Assembly (NCBI GenBank): GCA_003243915.1
Contig: QHCC01000198.1
Location: 16,765-59,970, forward strand
Reading direction: 5' to 3'
Length of the DNA stretch: 43,206 nt
Source: Pseudonocardiales bacterium
GTDB taxonomy: Bacteria; Actinomycetota; Actinomycetes; Mycobacteriales; Jatrophihabitantaceae
This document shows positions 26,391-35,727 of this stretch, piece after piece. Position numbers and translations under genes: made by a program. Each line of letters starts with the position of its first letter. Position 1 is the stretch's first letter. Under the pieces are notes generated by a model. That model did not search any database. It had not been told where the DNA came from and saw nothing but the letters and a program-made list of their open reading frames with translations.

Positions 26391-27275
26391 TCAGGACGCG
26401 ATCGAGGTCAGGAAGTCGATGCTGCGGCGCACGTCGAGCATCGGCCCTTCGCCCGGGGCGGGCTCGGCGTCGAGCGCGCAGTCCTGCTCGAGCACGTACC
26501 GTCCCTGATAGCCGACCTGCTCCAATGCCGTGACGAGGGCGGCGATATCGAGGTCACCATCGCCGAGCGGGGTGTACAGGCCCTGGCGAACGGCGCCGAT
26601 GTAACTGGCATCGCCGGCGGCAACAGTGGCCGCGACCGTCTCGTTCACGTCCTTGAGGTGGACATGGGCGATCCGGTCGGCGGCGGCAGCCAGCAAGTCC
26701 AGTGGCTGCATCCCGCCGATCAGCAGATGGCCGGTGTCGAGGCACAGCGCGATATCGCTGGAGTCAAGCAGACGTAGCACCGTGTCGCGATCCTCGATCG
26801 CCGTGCCGACGTGCGGGTGCAGGGTCGGTGTCATGCCGTGCTCACGCACTACTCGCTGGAGTCGGTCGAGGTTGTCGAGCAGCACCGTCCACTCCTCGTC
26901 GGACATCAGCACCTTGCGGTCATAGCTTCCGTCGCCCGACTGGGCGGCGAGGACGACCACCTCGGACCCGACGGCCGCGAGGGTGGCGATCGCGTCGGTT
27001 GCCTCGGTCAGGTCCAGGTTCGGGTCGACGTGCATCGGCACCGGCAGGAAGCCGCCGATCACCCGGACGTACGCGCTGACGATCCGCTCCCGGACGTCCT
27101 GGGCAGTGGCGCCCAGGTATCCGGTCGGGCCGAGCTCGGTGCTGCGCAGGCCCAGCTCGCGCATCTCGCCGAGGACGCGGGCGGGTTTCATTTCGTGGCC
27201 CCACCCCGGCGCCTCGCAGACCCCCCACGAGATGGGCGCCCCCGCGATGCGCTCGATGATCGAGGCGCTGGTCAT
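26391..27275 (-). CDS. IolE-like sugar isomerase/dehydratase (TIM barrel)
   Basis: The 294-aa xylose-isomerase-like barrel has the IolE signature GAPISWGVCEAPGWG at the start, and metal/substrate residues in TLHPHVGT, LCLDTGHLLIGG, VHLKDV and a late Glu in VLEQDCAL. IolE removes water from scyllo-inosose to give the dione used by IolD, a step otherwise missing from the plus-strand operon, so this gene probably fills it. It is on the opposite strand and may be regulated separately. Sequence alone cannot exclude another epimerase role. ATG 27275 follows AGGGA at about 13 bp, which is rather far. Confidence 0.8.
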   Translation of the reverse strand: MTSASIIERIAGAPISWGVCEAPGWGHEMKPARVLGEMRELGLRSTELGPTGYLGATAQDVRERIVSAYVRVIGGFLPVPMHVDPNLDLTEATDAIATLAAVGSEVVVLAAQSGDGSYDRKVLMSDEEWTVLLDNLDRLQRVVREHGMTPTLHPHVGTAIEDRDTVLRLLDSSDIALCLDTGHLLIGGMQPLDLLAAAADRIAHVHLKDVNETVAATVAAGDASYIGAVRQGLYTPLGDGDLDIAALVTALEQVGYQGRYVLEQDCALDAEPAPGEGPMLDVRRSIDFLTSIAS

Positions 27276-27367
27276 GTGGTTGCCGATCCCTGAAGCATGC
27301 CGTCCAGCCTAAAGGTGCAGAACGAGCGGACCTGAGACACCTCGACGAGCGGATTGACTTGTCGCCT

Positions 27368-27547
27368 TCAGCTGGTGGACGTGACGGGCAGGGCGCGCGG
27401 CGGCACGGGATTTGCCACCACGATGGAGGTGACGGTCTGCCCGTAGAGCAGGAAGCTGTCGAGGATCTGTTCGAGTTCCTCGATCGTCGGCGCGTGCACC
27501 TTGACCAGAAGACAGTCCTCGCCCGTGATCCGGTAGCACTCGCTCAT
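27368..27547 (-). pseudogene. Lrp/AsnC-family regulator, C-terminal fragment
   Basis: 59 codons remain: ECYRITGEDCLLVKVHAPT, then LEQILDSFLLYGQT and VVANPVPPRAL. This is the end of the RAM ligand-binding domain of Lrp/AsnC regulators. The helix-turn-helix half is gone. The homology stops exactly where the IS6-type end begins at 27549, so insertion and later deletion cut the gene. Confidence 0.8.
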
Positions 27548-27548
27548 C

Positions 27549-27761
27549 GGGGTCTGTTGCGTTCGTCGGGGCTGCGGGCCGGGACACTGGCGAGGTGATA
27601 CGTCGAGGGCGTCGGTGTCGTCTGCTCCGGCTGGCTATCGGTTCCCGCGTGAGGTGATCGCGGTCGCGGTGCGCTGTATGTGCGCTACGGCCTGTCGTAC
27701 CGCGATGTGGAGGAGCTACGGGCTGAGCGCGGCATCGAGGCCGATCACGTCACGATCTAGT
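27549..27761 (+). mobile_element. 5' remnant of an IS6-family insertion sequence
   Basis: The left end GGGGTCTGTTGC resembles IS6-family terminal repeats (GGxTCTGTTGCAAA type). Inside, the start of the transposase is readable from GTG 27615: GYRFPREVIAVAVR, then after a 1-nt deletion YVRYGLSYRDVEEL and RAERGIEADHVTI, ending at 27761 in a stop codon where intact relatives continue with YRWV. The DDE domain and right end are missing, so the element is dead. Confidence 0.8.
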
Positions 27762-28525
27762 GACATCGTGGCAGTCCGACTCACCCAAGTTCGGTGGGCA
27801 AATCGTTCAATTATGGGGATAACGTATTCGTTGAGCCTGCAGAATTTCGACGGGATCAGGCGACACGCCACTCGATATGGCCAAGCTGGATAGCGGTACA
27901 TCAGAAATGGCGATTTCCCTGCGGCCAGTCCCGTTTCAGCTCGCGGGTGAGCACGTTCGGACGCCAGTGACGTTTGTGCTGTCTCGGACAGACTAGCTCG
28001 AATAAACGCCACTCATATCAACGTCAGACGACGTCCCTCAATGGCGAGCCATGGACTGTACTTTTCAAATTCAGAACTCGGGCTGACCCCGATCTGCTTG
28101 ATTCTATCGAGCTGATCGAGTTGACCTGTCGCTCGCCTGATTCATGTGGCGCCCGACCGATCTGTGAATGCAGACCTCGACGCCGATAACCCCTGAGGCG
28201 GAGGCGCCATCCACTTGATGCAGCGCGATGCTTTCCACGTCGCGCCGGCCCGGCAGCACCCGGATGATGCGGAGGGGGCGTGACCCAAGACAGCCCCGGC
28301 AGGGCTGACCCGCACAGCGCCATCAACCACAGGTCGACCGTAAGAAATCGTGACTTCAACGGAAAGCTCCCTTACCGAATTAGTGGCGTCGACGACATCC
28401 GTCGACACGACTGATCAGCACCGCCTCAGTTTGAGCGACGGGTCAATGCAGAATATTTCATTTGTCCGGTTCATGTCACACCCCCGCGAGCGTCACCGGC
28501 GTCGGGATCAGCAGTCGCGGCAGCG
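27762..28525. other. Gene-poor, lower-GC decayed region
   Basis: No reading frame here has both a usable start/RBS and protein-like composition. An 88-aa minus frame (28142-28408, beginning STDVVDATNSVREL) is the best candidate, but I could not support it. The base composition is less GC-biased than the surrounding genes. The stretch lies between remnants of two different IS families and is probably old insertion debris. Confidence 0.45.
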
Positions 28526-28600
28526 CCGTTTCCACAGCGCACCCTCGCGGGCGATCTCGTCCAAAAGCGACCCCGGCGGCACATCAGCCGCATCGGGCCG
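28526..28600 (-). pseudogene. IS256-type transposase N-terminal fragment
   Basis: A short minus-strand frame reads DAADVPPGSLLDEIAREGA, which matches the start region of IS256-family transposases (DEIAREGARRML). The reading departs from the family right after EGA. Only about 25 codons remain. The call rests on this short motif. Confidence 0.45.
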
Positions 28601-28624
28601 CCGGCGTCGATCCGGTATGCCCTA

Positions 28625-29173
28625 GCTTGAGCGCCCCGCCCGATGCCGATTCGCAGGTTTCAAGCATTACTCAACAACAACTTCCGAAGACGCAATTGGC
28701 TCGTCAAGTACGCACTGAGACCTGCGGAACCGTACTGCTTTGCGTGAACCAATTGCACCCAGTCGTGACACGTCAATGTCGGTCGAACTGGTTTATCGTG
28801 GACTGGCATATTCAGGACAACAATGGCCGCCGGGACGATGCGCGCTGTTGAGGCTTGGTTGAAAGGATCAACCATCCATCGCAGGGTTCATCGCGCCGGC
28901 CGTGTTGCGTTGACGATTCCTGCAGCACGTCGTCGCCGCGTTGACGGACCTGGCTGCGGTCAGAGGCTCTGAAGTTCGTCGAAGGCGACGCGGACCCGAG
29001 GCCACTGTTGGGTTGAGCGAACAGCTGATCTCGAGGCAGGAAGTCTTCCTGTGAGTCGCATCAGCAGGTCGCGCATGCCGAGGATTGAGCCGTCATCAGC
29101 CCCTTGGATGGGCGCGCTCCGCGGCCTCGGGCAAGGTGGACGCAGGAGAATTTCCGGCGCGAAGATCACGAGG
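28625..29173. other. Unassigned region between transposon remnants
   Basis: No gene can be supported. A minus-strand frame ending near 28963 (MRDLLMRLTGRLPASRS) could be the tail of a lost protein, but no homology is recognised. The sequence around 28660-28880 is unusually AT-rich for this window. Confidence 0.4.
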
Positions 29174-29460
29174 TCATTTGACGCAACACTGCCTGAGCCA
29201 CACCGGTAACAACGCGTCGTGCCTGTCGGCCATCCCGATGACGACGTGACGGTAGGCTGTGGCGCGGTTGACGCCCAGACTGCGTGTGATCGCGGCGACT
29301 GGGTATTCCATCGAGGCGTGCATCCTGCGGGCGGTCGCCAACTGCTCCCCTGCCAGGCTTGGTGGCGGCCGCCTCGTCGACCGCGTGCTCGAGCGGCGGC
29401 GAGCCCGGCCTGGGTGCGCTCCACGATGAGCCGCTTCGCAGGAACTCGTCGAGATCGCGC
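29174..29460 (-). pseudogene. Serine recombinase (resolvase/invertase) C-terminal remnant
   Basis: On the minus strand the hinge RLIVERTQAGLAAARARGR is followed, after a frameshift, by LAGEQLATARRM and EYPVAAITRSLGVNRATAYR, the Hin/resolvase helix-turn-helix. The N-terminal catalytic domain with its serine is absent and at least one more frameshift lies before the hinge. It ends at TGA 29174. Confidence 0.8.
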
Positions 29461-29794
29461 GGTGGCCGTCTCACATCTCGACGCCACGCTCCGCAGCGGC
29501 GGATCGAACATCACGTCCGTGGACGCAACCTTCGCTGCCGCGCCCGTGGATTTCCGTGTATCCCAGTGTTTACCGCGGTCTTACAAGTGTGGCCAAAGCC
29601 TATCTATTGCTGACAAGGCGGGCGTAGTACTGGCAATGGCTCCGGTTTGCTTGCCGGTTCGCCCTTAGGAAGGTTCTTCCAGGGACTCCATCGTCGCAGG
29701 TCAAGAAAGATGTTCTGCCAATTGCGACGTACCCGCATCCTTATCGGAACGTCAGGTATCTCGTGAAATTTCCCCGTCCATCTCGTCGCCTATT
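29461..29794. other. Non-coding region before a broken secreted-protein gene
   Basis: No supported feature lies in this 334-bp stretch. It leads into the 5' end of the frameshifted secreted protein, whose own start and RBS are unclear, so the promoter may have been damaged. Confidence 0.35.
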
Positions 29795-31041
29795 GTGGTT
29801 GGGGCAGTCACAGCAGTGGCTGCCCTCGTCGCGACTCCGCTCATTTCGACATCGGCCTCGGCCACCGGCAAGTCGTCCTACCTGCTTGCGCAAAAGAAGC
29901 TGATCCTGAAGAGCGCCGAGCAGGTCGAGCTGCACAACAGCAGCGTCCGGCTCCCGTTGCATCGCGGGAAGGCCGGGGGGAAGACGGTTTGGTACATCCT
30001 CACCGAGTCCTCCGACGTGGGCCTGGCCGCAGTCTCGATGTGAACTATGCGGCCAAGTTGACGAACCTGGGTGTGCGTTGCGCGGCATGTGTGCAAGATG
30101 TGACCCAGACCTCGGAGCCGGACCTGAAGTTCGGCACGGCGACGGTGCACTTCACGGGGGCACCGGACTTTTCGCCGACGCGGGTGCTGGTGCCTGGGCC
30201 GGCCACGCTGCCGGCGGCGGCGGTGCAGCCCCGGGCTGGGGGCGCTCCGGACTACAGCCCGTTCATCCGGCTCGGCGGTTCGCCGGTTGTGTACAACGCC
30301 CCAATCGTGGCTACCGGGGACGGACCCTTCGACGTCACTAAGCACACCAACACCGGCGACCGGGTCCTTGCGATACGCCCTGCGGCACCGGCTGGTCCGG
30401 GTCAGTTCACTCAGGCCACCGTCGATGTGCTGGTCGTGCGCGGCTTTGACGCCGGCCAGCCGATCATCTACATCTCCACCGAGGCATCCGACCCGCTGGC
30501 CGCGGTGCTGGAGCGTTCGACCTACGTGCCGCTGTTCAATCAGTCGTCTTTCGTGGGCGGTGATGACGCGCTCGGCTCAGGCCGGGAACGGACCTTTCCG
30601 TTCCTCAACGGTCAGACCGGCGCCGGCAACCCGAACGCACAAGGCCTGATCCACCTCATTAAGGACGGCCACGCTACGGAGGATGCCAGCCTGGCCAACA
30701 CCGCCCTGCTCGCCGCGCTTCGCAACGGCGGCGATGCCCGCAACATCCAGGGCGACTCTCCGACGATCGCCGACCCGCGGCACGCGCTGTCCTACAGCCC
30801 GCTCTGGGATGCACAGTTGGGCCAGTGGACCGACAAGGCGATCAAGGCCGGGCTGAACAAGCTGCAGACCGACGAGAACCAGATTCTCAACCTCGCGGCC
30901 ACTCGCCCCGACCTGCTAACGGGCCCGGGCGGTGCCGCCTACGGCTCGGTCGGTTTCGTCATCAACTGCCCGGTGATCGGCTTCACGCACAAGGAGCCCA
31001 AGGAAGACCTCGTCGAACTGGTGCCCAACGCGCAGGGCTGA
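29795..31041 (+). pseudogene. Secreted protein of unknown family, broken by one frameshift
   Basis: Two frames read as one protein. The first (GTG 29795 to TGA 30043) has a signal peptide (VVGAVTAVAALVATPLISTS, ASA cleavage) and continues LAQKKLILKSAEQVELHNSS and GKTVWYILTESSDVGLA. The second picks up at about 30023 with SLDVNYAAKLTNLG and runs to 31041 (GDDALGSGRERTFPFLNGQT, SPLWDAQLGQW, VINCPVIGF). Loss of one base near GCCGCAGTC (about 30020-30028) explains the break. The family is not recognised; FSPTRVLVPGP and SYSPLWDAQLGQW suggest an exported globular domain. The start is uncertain because the upstream DNA looks disturbed. A sequencing error is possible. Confidence 0.7.
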
Positions 31042-31071
31042 CGGGCAGCACTGAGAGTCTCCGGACCTGGG

Positions 31072-31108
31072 GCTCCGCCGTCTGCCGCTCATGGTGGGAC
31101 GGCGGGGC
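31072..31108 (+). terminator. Hairpin downstream of the secreted-protein pseudogene
   Basis: Arms 31072-31082 and 31098-31108 pair over 11 bp (one G-T pair) with a 15-nt loop, 30 bp after the stop at 31041. It would insulate the following MoxR operon. Confidence 0.45.
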
Positions 31109-31331
31109 TTCGGGTGGCCTGTTATTCCGCCCAGTGAGTATCTGGCGTAACTCGACCCGCCGGCGGGATCGTGCAGCGCAGGTGGTGGGTCGAGGTGTCC
31201 TGGCCAACAAGCCGCCGCCCATGGACTGGGTGTACACCACCGATAGCTGCCGTCCCGGGTGCGAACCGGCTGAAGACGGGACGCTAGTCTCTTGCGGCGT
31301 AGATGGGTTCCGCTGCTATCGGGGGTTCGCT

Positions 31332-32417
31332 TTGACCGCTTTGCCCGTGCCGCCGCTATCGGGTCTGGTCCAGCAGGACCGACATCGCCAGCCGCCGCAG
31401 CCTGTCCCGATGCCGGCGGAGCTGCCGGGGGCGGCCCGGATTCACGGGCAGGATATTCAACGCGCTCGGGCTGTCCTTGACCAGGTCAGCGCCGTGTACG
31501 CCGACACAATCGTCGGGCAGCGGGAACTGCGCATCAGCCTGCTGGTCACCCTCATGGCACGCGGGCACATCCTGCTCGAGAGCGTGCCGGGCTTGGCCAA
31601 GACCACTGCCGCGGCGACCCTCGCCCGAGCCGTGAACGCTAGTTTCGCGCGCATCCAGTGCACGCCGGACCTGCTGCCGAGCGACATCATCGGCACGCAG
31701 GTCTTCGACGGCAGCACGTCGACGTTCCGCACCCAGCTCGGCCCCGTGCATGCTCACTTCGTCCTGCTCGACGAGATCAACCGGTCAAGCGCCAAGACGC
31801 AGAGCGCGATGCTCGAGGCGATGCAGGAGCGGCAGACGAGCATCGGCGGAACGATCTACCCGCTGCCGTCCCCGTTCATGGTGCTGGCCACCCAGAACCC
31901 CATCGAAGAGGAGGGCACCTACGTCCTGCCACAGGCGCAGATGGACCGGTTCCTGCTGAAAGAGGTCATCGGCTACCCCGAGCCCGAGGCGGAGGTCGAG
32001 GTGCTGCGGCGCGTCGACCACGGCGCGTCGCACGCCCAGTCCGGCCCGCCGGGCGTGTCGCTCGACGACGTGAGCTTCCTGCAGGATCTGCTGGGACGGG
32101 TGTTCATCGCAGACGCGGCTCGTCACTACATCGTGGCGATCGTCAACGCGACCAGGCGACCCGCCGGGGTGCTCGACGCCGAGACGGCCGGCTACGTCGA
32201 GTACGGAGTGAGTCCCCGGGGCACGATCGCGCTGCAGCAGGTCGCGCGCGCGGTCGCGTTGATCAACGGTCGGGGCTTCGTGATCCCCGAGGATGTCAAG
32301 CTGCTCCGGCACAGCGTGCTCCGGCACCGTCTCGTGCTCAACTTTGACGCGGTGGCCAACAAGGTGACGCCCGAGTCGATCATCGATGCGGTCTTCCGGG
32401 CCGTGCCGACCCCGTAG
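31332..32417 (+). CDS. MoxR-family AAA+ ATPase
   Basis: The AAA+ chaperone of about 361 aa has a modified Walker A ESVPGLAKTT, Walker B FVLLDEINR, sensor region LATQNPIEEEGTY and an arginine-finger region QMDRFLL, all MoxR hallmarks. MoxR proteins mature or activate VWA-domain partners, here encoded directly downstream. I favour TTG 31332, which has GGGGG 6 bp upstream; ATG 31410, without an RBS, is the alternative and shortens the protein by 26 residues. It is the first gene of a six-gene operon. Confidence 0.9.
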   Translation: MTALPVPPLSGLVQQDRHRQPPQPVPMPAELPGAARIHGQDIQRARAVLDQVSAVYADTIVGQRELRISLLVTLMARGHILLESVPGLAKTTAAATLARAVNASFARIQCTPDLLPSDIIGTQVFDGSTSTFRTQLGPVHAHFVLLDEINRSSAKTQSAMLEAMQERQTSIGGTIYPLPSPFMVLATQNPIEEEGTYVLPQAQMDRFLLKEVIGYPEPEAEVEVLRRVDHGASHAQSGPPGVSLDDVSFLQDLLGRVFIADAARHYIVAIVNATRRPAGVLDAETAGYVEYGVSPRGTIALQQVARAVALINGRGFVIPEDVKLLRHSVLRHRLVLNFDAVANKVTPESIIDAVFRAVPTP

Positions 32418-32419
32418 CC

Positions 32420-33313
32420 GTGACACGCGAGTTGCTGACCGAGGTCCGCGTCAAGCTCTCGATCCATGCTCACCGCAAGGTTCGGGGCATGCTCGAGGGC
32501 GAGTACGGCTCGATCTACAAGGGCCGGAGCATGGATTTCGAGGATCTGCGCGAGTACGTCGCGGGCGATGACATCAAGGACGTCGACTGGAAGGCGACCG
32601 CGCGCAGCAGCCATCCATTGATCAGGCGCTTCGTCGCCGTGCGCAAGCACACGATCATGGTGGTGGTCAGTACCGGGCGCGGCATGGCCGCGATGGCGGA
32701 TGCCGAAACGTCCAAGCGCGAGATCGCGGTGTTCGTGGCCGGCGTGCTGGGCCTGACCGCGCTGCGGCACGGCGATCTGGTGTGCCTGGTCGCCGGTGAC
32801 AGCTCCGGCGTGGAGTACGTCCAGCCCGCCGGGACGACGATGCACCTGGAGCGGCTGCTGCGTACGATGGTGGCCCGCATCGCGGTCGACGGCGCCGAGG
32901 CCGACCTCGCCGCGACGCTGCGGTTCATCGCGCGCAACATCTCCCGCCGCTCGATCATCGTGCTGCTCGCCGACGCGGTCGAGTGGACCGACGAGGAACT
33001 CCGGTTGCTGCGCCGGCTGGCCGCGCAGCATGAAGCCATCTACGTACGCGTGGGCGATATCTCGCCGGCCAGCCTGCGGCTCACGTCGCAGGCCGCCTAT
33101 GACGTCGCGTCGCTCGCGACTGTGCCCGCGTTCGTCCGCCGCGATCGAGCACTGCACGCCGACTACGCGCGGGCATTGGCGACGAGCGCGGCGAACGCGG
33201 CGGCACAGCTGTCCCGGATCGGCATCGCCAGCGGGTCGGTCTCGTCCGAAGCGGACGTGATCCCGGCTGTGTTCGGCCTGCTGGAAAGGCATCGTCGTGC
33301 TCGCCGCGGTTGA
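32420..33313 (+). CDS. DUF58 protein (MoxR partner)
   Basis: The 297-aa protein carries the DUF58 signature GMLEGEYGSIYKGRSMDFED, then REYVAGDDIKDVDWKATARS (about 23-63), followed by a VWA-like fold. DUF58 proteins always accompany MoxR and are thought to link it to the VWA membrane proteins. GTG 32420 starts 2 bp after the moxR stop, without its own RBS, so translation is coupled. Confidence 0.88.
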   Translation: MTRELLTEVRVKLSIHAHRKVRGMLEGEYGSIYKGRSMDFEDLREYVAGDDIKDVDWKATARSSHPLIRRFVAVRKHTIMVVVSTGRGMAAMADAETSKREIAVFVAGVLGLTALRHGDLVCLVAGDSSGVEYVQPAGTTMHLERLLRTMVARIAVDGAEADLAATLRFIARNISRRSIIVLLADAVEWTDEELRLLRRLAAQHEAIYVRVGDISPASLRLTSQAAYDVASLATVPAFVRRDRALHADYARALATSAANAAAQLSRIGIASGSVSSEADVIPAVFGLLERHRRARRG

Positions 33314-33776
33314 GCTGTACGGGCCGGTGCGCTATCGGTGGTACTGGCTGCCACTCGGCATCGGCCTGCTCGTCCTCGTCGCGGCCTGGTACGGCTACGT
33401 CTTCTGGACGACTCGCACCGACCGCACTGCGCGCCCGCGCGCCGCCCGACCCCGCGATCTCGCGGCGACCCGCTCCCGCTACCACGAGTGGATCGCCGAC
33501 GTGGGTCGGCACGCGCACTCCGGCACCATGTCGGTACGCGTGGCGCACCAGCGGCTCAGCGAGCTGGTGCGCGGCTATGTTGCCGAGACCAGCTCGGTTC
33601 CCGCCGCGAGCATGACGCTGCGTGAGCTGCATGCGGCCGAGACGGCAAGCCCGCAGATGCGTCCTGTGACAACGGCGATCGGTGTCTTCTACCCGTCGGA
33701 GTTCGACTACGACTCGCGTGGGGACCCGGCGGCGGCTGTGGCGATCGCACATCAGGTTGTGGAGACCCTGCCGTGA
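33297..33776 (+). CDS. Single-pass membrane protein of the MoxR-VWA operon
   Basis: The 159-aa protein has one N-terminal membrane helix (about 15-36) and a cytoplasmic helical part (HEWIADVGRHAHSG, AHQRLSELVRGYVAE). By position it corresponds to the DUF4381-like component of Bat/Moc operons. GTG 33297 is inside the end of the DUF58 gene (17-bp overlap) with GGAAAGG before it; the end overlaps the next gene (GTGA). Confidence 0.75.
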   Translation: MLAAVELYGPVRYRWYWLPLGIGLLVLVAAWYGYVFWTTRTDRTARPRAARPRDLAATRSRYHEWIADVGRHAHSGTMSVRVAHQRLSELVRGYVAETSSVPAASMTLRELHAAETASPQMRPVTTAIGVFYPSEFDYDSRGDPAAAVAIAHQVVETLP

Positions 33777-34753
33777 TCTACGGATGGATGCTGTGGATTT
33801 GGGGCCTCGCGTTGCTGGCGGCCGCAGTCGGGTACGTCGTGCTGACGCGGCGGCGAGGAACCCGGCGACGGCCGCCCGGACTGGCCGTTGCGAATACCCG
33901 GTTGCTGACTCGGTTGCCGCAGTACAGCATGTTGTTGCGGCGGTATCGCCGGCTCGTCGGACTGATGGGAATCGCCGCGCTGCTGCTGCTGGCGAGCGGC
34001 ATCGGGATGAGCGTCCGGCCCGGGTCGAGCTCGCGAGTCGCTACCGACAAGCAGAACCGCGACATCGAGTTCTGCTTGGACGTGTCCGGCTCGATGGCAG
34101 ACAGCGATGTTAAGATCGCCAAATCACTGGTGGCGCTGGCCGGGCAGCTCGCGGGGCAGCGCGTCGGGCTCACGATCTTCAATCAGGGCGCCGTCGTGAA
34201 GTTCCCGCTGACCGACGATGCGAGCTACGTCGGCGCCCAGCTCGAGAACCTTTATCACAAGCTCGCAACGTCCGATTCCGCATATGCCGCAGGGGCTATC
34301 GCCTCCTACGACCCGACCGGCACCTGGGTCGGGGATGGGTTGATGACGTGCGTCCAGCAGTTCGACCAGCTGTCCCAGCGCCGGGCTCGCAGCATCGTCA
34401 TCGCCACCGACAACGCAACTGGGAAGGGCGAGACCTACACGGTTCCGCAGGCCGCCGCCGAGGCCCAACGCGCGGGCATTCGCATCTACGCCTTCATGCC
34501 GCTGGACCTGGTGAGCGACCCGCACGACCTCGCCCAGATGCGCTCGGTGGCCGCATCGACGGGCGGGGGGGTGTACCCGACTGATGCCTCCTCGTCGGTT
34601 ACCGACGCCGCGCGGCAAATCCTCAAGCAGGAGGCCGCCCGATTCAAGACGCCGCCGGTGCTCACCCGTACCGATCGTCCGCTGATCCCGTTTGCCGTCG
34701 CGCTGGCCGCGGTGGCGGTGCTGCTTCTCCTTGCCTGGCGGGTGGAGCGATGA
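33773..34753 (+). CDS. VWA-domain membrane protein (BatA-like)
   Basis: The 326-aa protein has two N-terminal helices (about 6-24 and 60-80), a VWA domain with intact metal-ion site DVSGS (103-107), later VGDGLM and ATDNATG, and a C-terminal helix (about 305-322). This is the BatA layout: the VWA domain is held between membrane helices. It probably binds a protein ligand through a divalent metal under MoxR control. The GTG start overlaps the preceding gene; its stop overlaps the next (ATGA). Confidence 0.88.
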   Translation: MIYGWMLWIWGLALLAAAVGYVVLTRRRGTRRRPPGLAVANTRLLTRLPQYSMLLRRYRRLVGLMGIAALLLLASGIGMSVRPGSSSRVATDKQNRDIEFCLDVSGSMADSDVKIAKSLVALAGQLAGQRVGLTIFNQGAVVKFPLTDDASYVGAQLENLYHKLATSDSAYAAGAIASYDPTGTWVGDGLMTCVQQFDQLSQRRARSIVIATDNATGKGETYTVPQAAAEAQRAGIRIYAFMPLDLVSDPHDLAQMRSVAASTGGGVYPTDASSSVTDAARQILKQEAARFKTPPVLTRTDRPLIPFAVALAAVAVLLLLAWRVER

Positions 34754-35727
34754 GCTTCGCGCCGATGCTGCCGTGGTGGGCAATCGCAGTCGTGTTCACC
34801 GTGCTGCTGGCCGGCGCGATCCTTGTCGCGGTCGTGTCGTCTGGCGCCAACGCGCGCTGGCGAGGAACACGCCGCGTCGTCATGGTGCTGCTGCTCGTCG
34901 CGATCGCCGCTCGGCCGTCGTTCGGGCACTCGCGGCAGCCGGCCCAGCTATCCAACCTGGACGTCTTCTTCGTGGTTGACACAACGCCGAGCGCGGCCGC
35001 CGAGGACTACGGCGGCCATCAGCAACGGCTGGCAGGCATGCGAAGCGACATCAAGGCGATCGCCGCGTCGCTCGGCGGAGCGCGGTTCACGCTGGTTACC
35101 TTCGCGAACACGAACGAGGTCCGGGTGCCGTTGACCACAGACGTGGCCGCGCTCGACGTGGCCGTGGATCTCCTGGATCCCTTCGACGCGTTGCACTCGA
35201 GCGGGTCGGGGATCGACGAGCCGGTCGCCGCGGTTACCAAACAGCTGGCCGAAGCGCAGGCCGAGCGGCCCAAGCGCACGCGAATGGTGATCTACCTCGG
35301 CGACGGCGAGCAGACCGCTAACCGTGCCGTCGGGTCATTCGCGCCGTGGGCGGCTCATGTGTCGGGCGGCGCGGTGTTCGGGTACGGCTCGAGCGCCGGA
35401 GGCAGGATGCGCTACTACAACGGCCTTGGCCAGACTAAATCCTATGTTCTTGGCGCCGAGGGCATTCCCGCCTTGTCGAAGTACGACCCGGCGACGCTGC
35501 GGAGCGCGGCCGCCCAGATCGGCGTGCCGTTCACGCATCGCACCGCGCCCGGGCCGGTGCGGGCGAACCTGCACCTCCCGTCGACGCGCTCGGCCGGCCC
35601 GGGCGGCGTGGGCGGGCAGCGGGCCGGCGAAGCGTACTGGGTGCTCGCGGTCGCGCTCGGCCTGCTCGCCGCGATCGAGCTGGCCAACGTGGCGCGCCGG
35701 GCCGCCTCGGTGGGCAGGGCCGCATGA
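34750..35727 (+). CDS. Second VWA-domain membrane protein with altered MIDAS
   Basis: The 325-aa protein has two N-terminal helices (about 10-30 and 42-55), a VWA-like domain beginning FFVVDTTPSAAAED (73-86), VIYLGDGEQT further on, and a C-terminal helix (about 300-315). The metal site DTTPS keeps the first Asp and the last Ser, but the middle Ser of DxSxS is Thr79. It is the BatB-position partner of the preceding protein, and the ATGA overlaps at both ends make equal production likely. Confidence 0.85.
   Translation: MSFAPMLPWWAIAVVFTVLLAGAILVAVVSSGANARWRGTRRVVMVLLLVAIAARPSFGHSRQPAQLSNLDVFFVVDTTPSAAAEDYGGHQQRLAGMRSDIKAIAASLGGARFTLVTFANTNEVRVPLTTDVAALDVAVDLLDPFDALHSSGSGIDEPVAAVTKQLAEAQAERPKRTRMVIYLGDGEQTANRAVGSFAPWAAHVSGGAVFGYGSSAGGRMRYYNGLGQTKSYVLGAEGIPALSKYDPATLRSAAAQIGVPFTHRTAPGPVRANLHLPSTRSAGPGGVGGQRAGEAYWVLAVALGLLAAIELANVARRAASVGRAA

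Noticed and set aside
27716-28408. Minus-strand frames of 88-98 aa in the remnant region
   Set aside because: They lack good RBSs and recognisable domains, and one overlaps the IS6 remnant; probably chance frames in decayed DNA.
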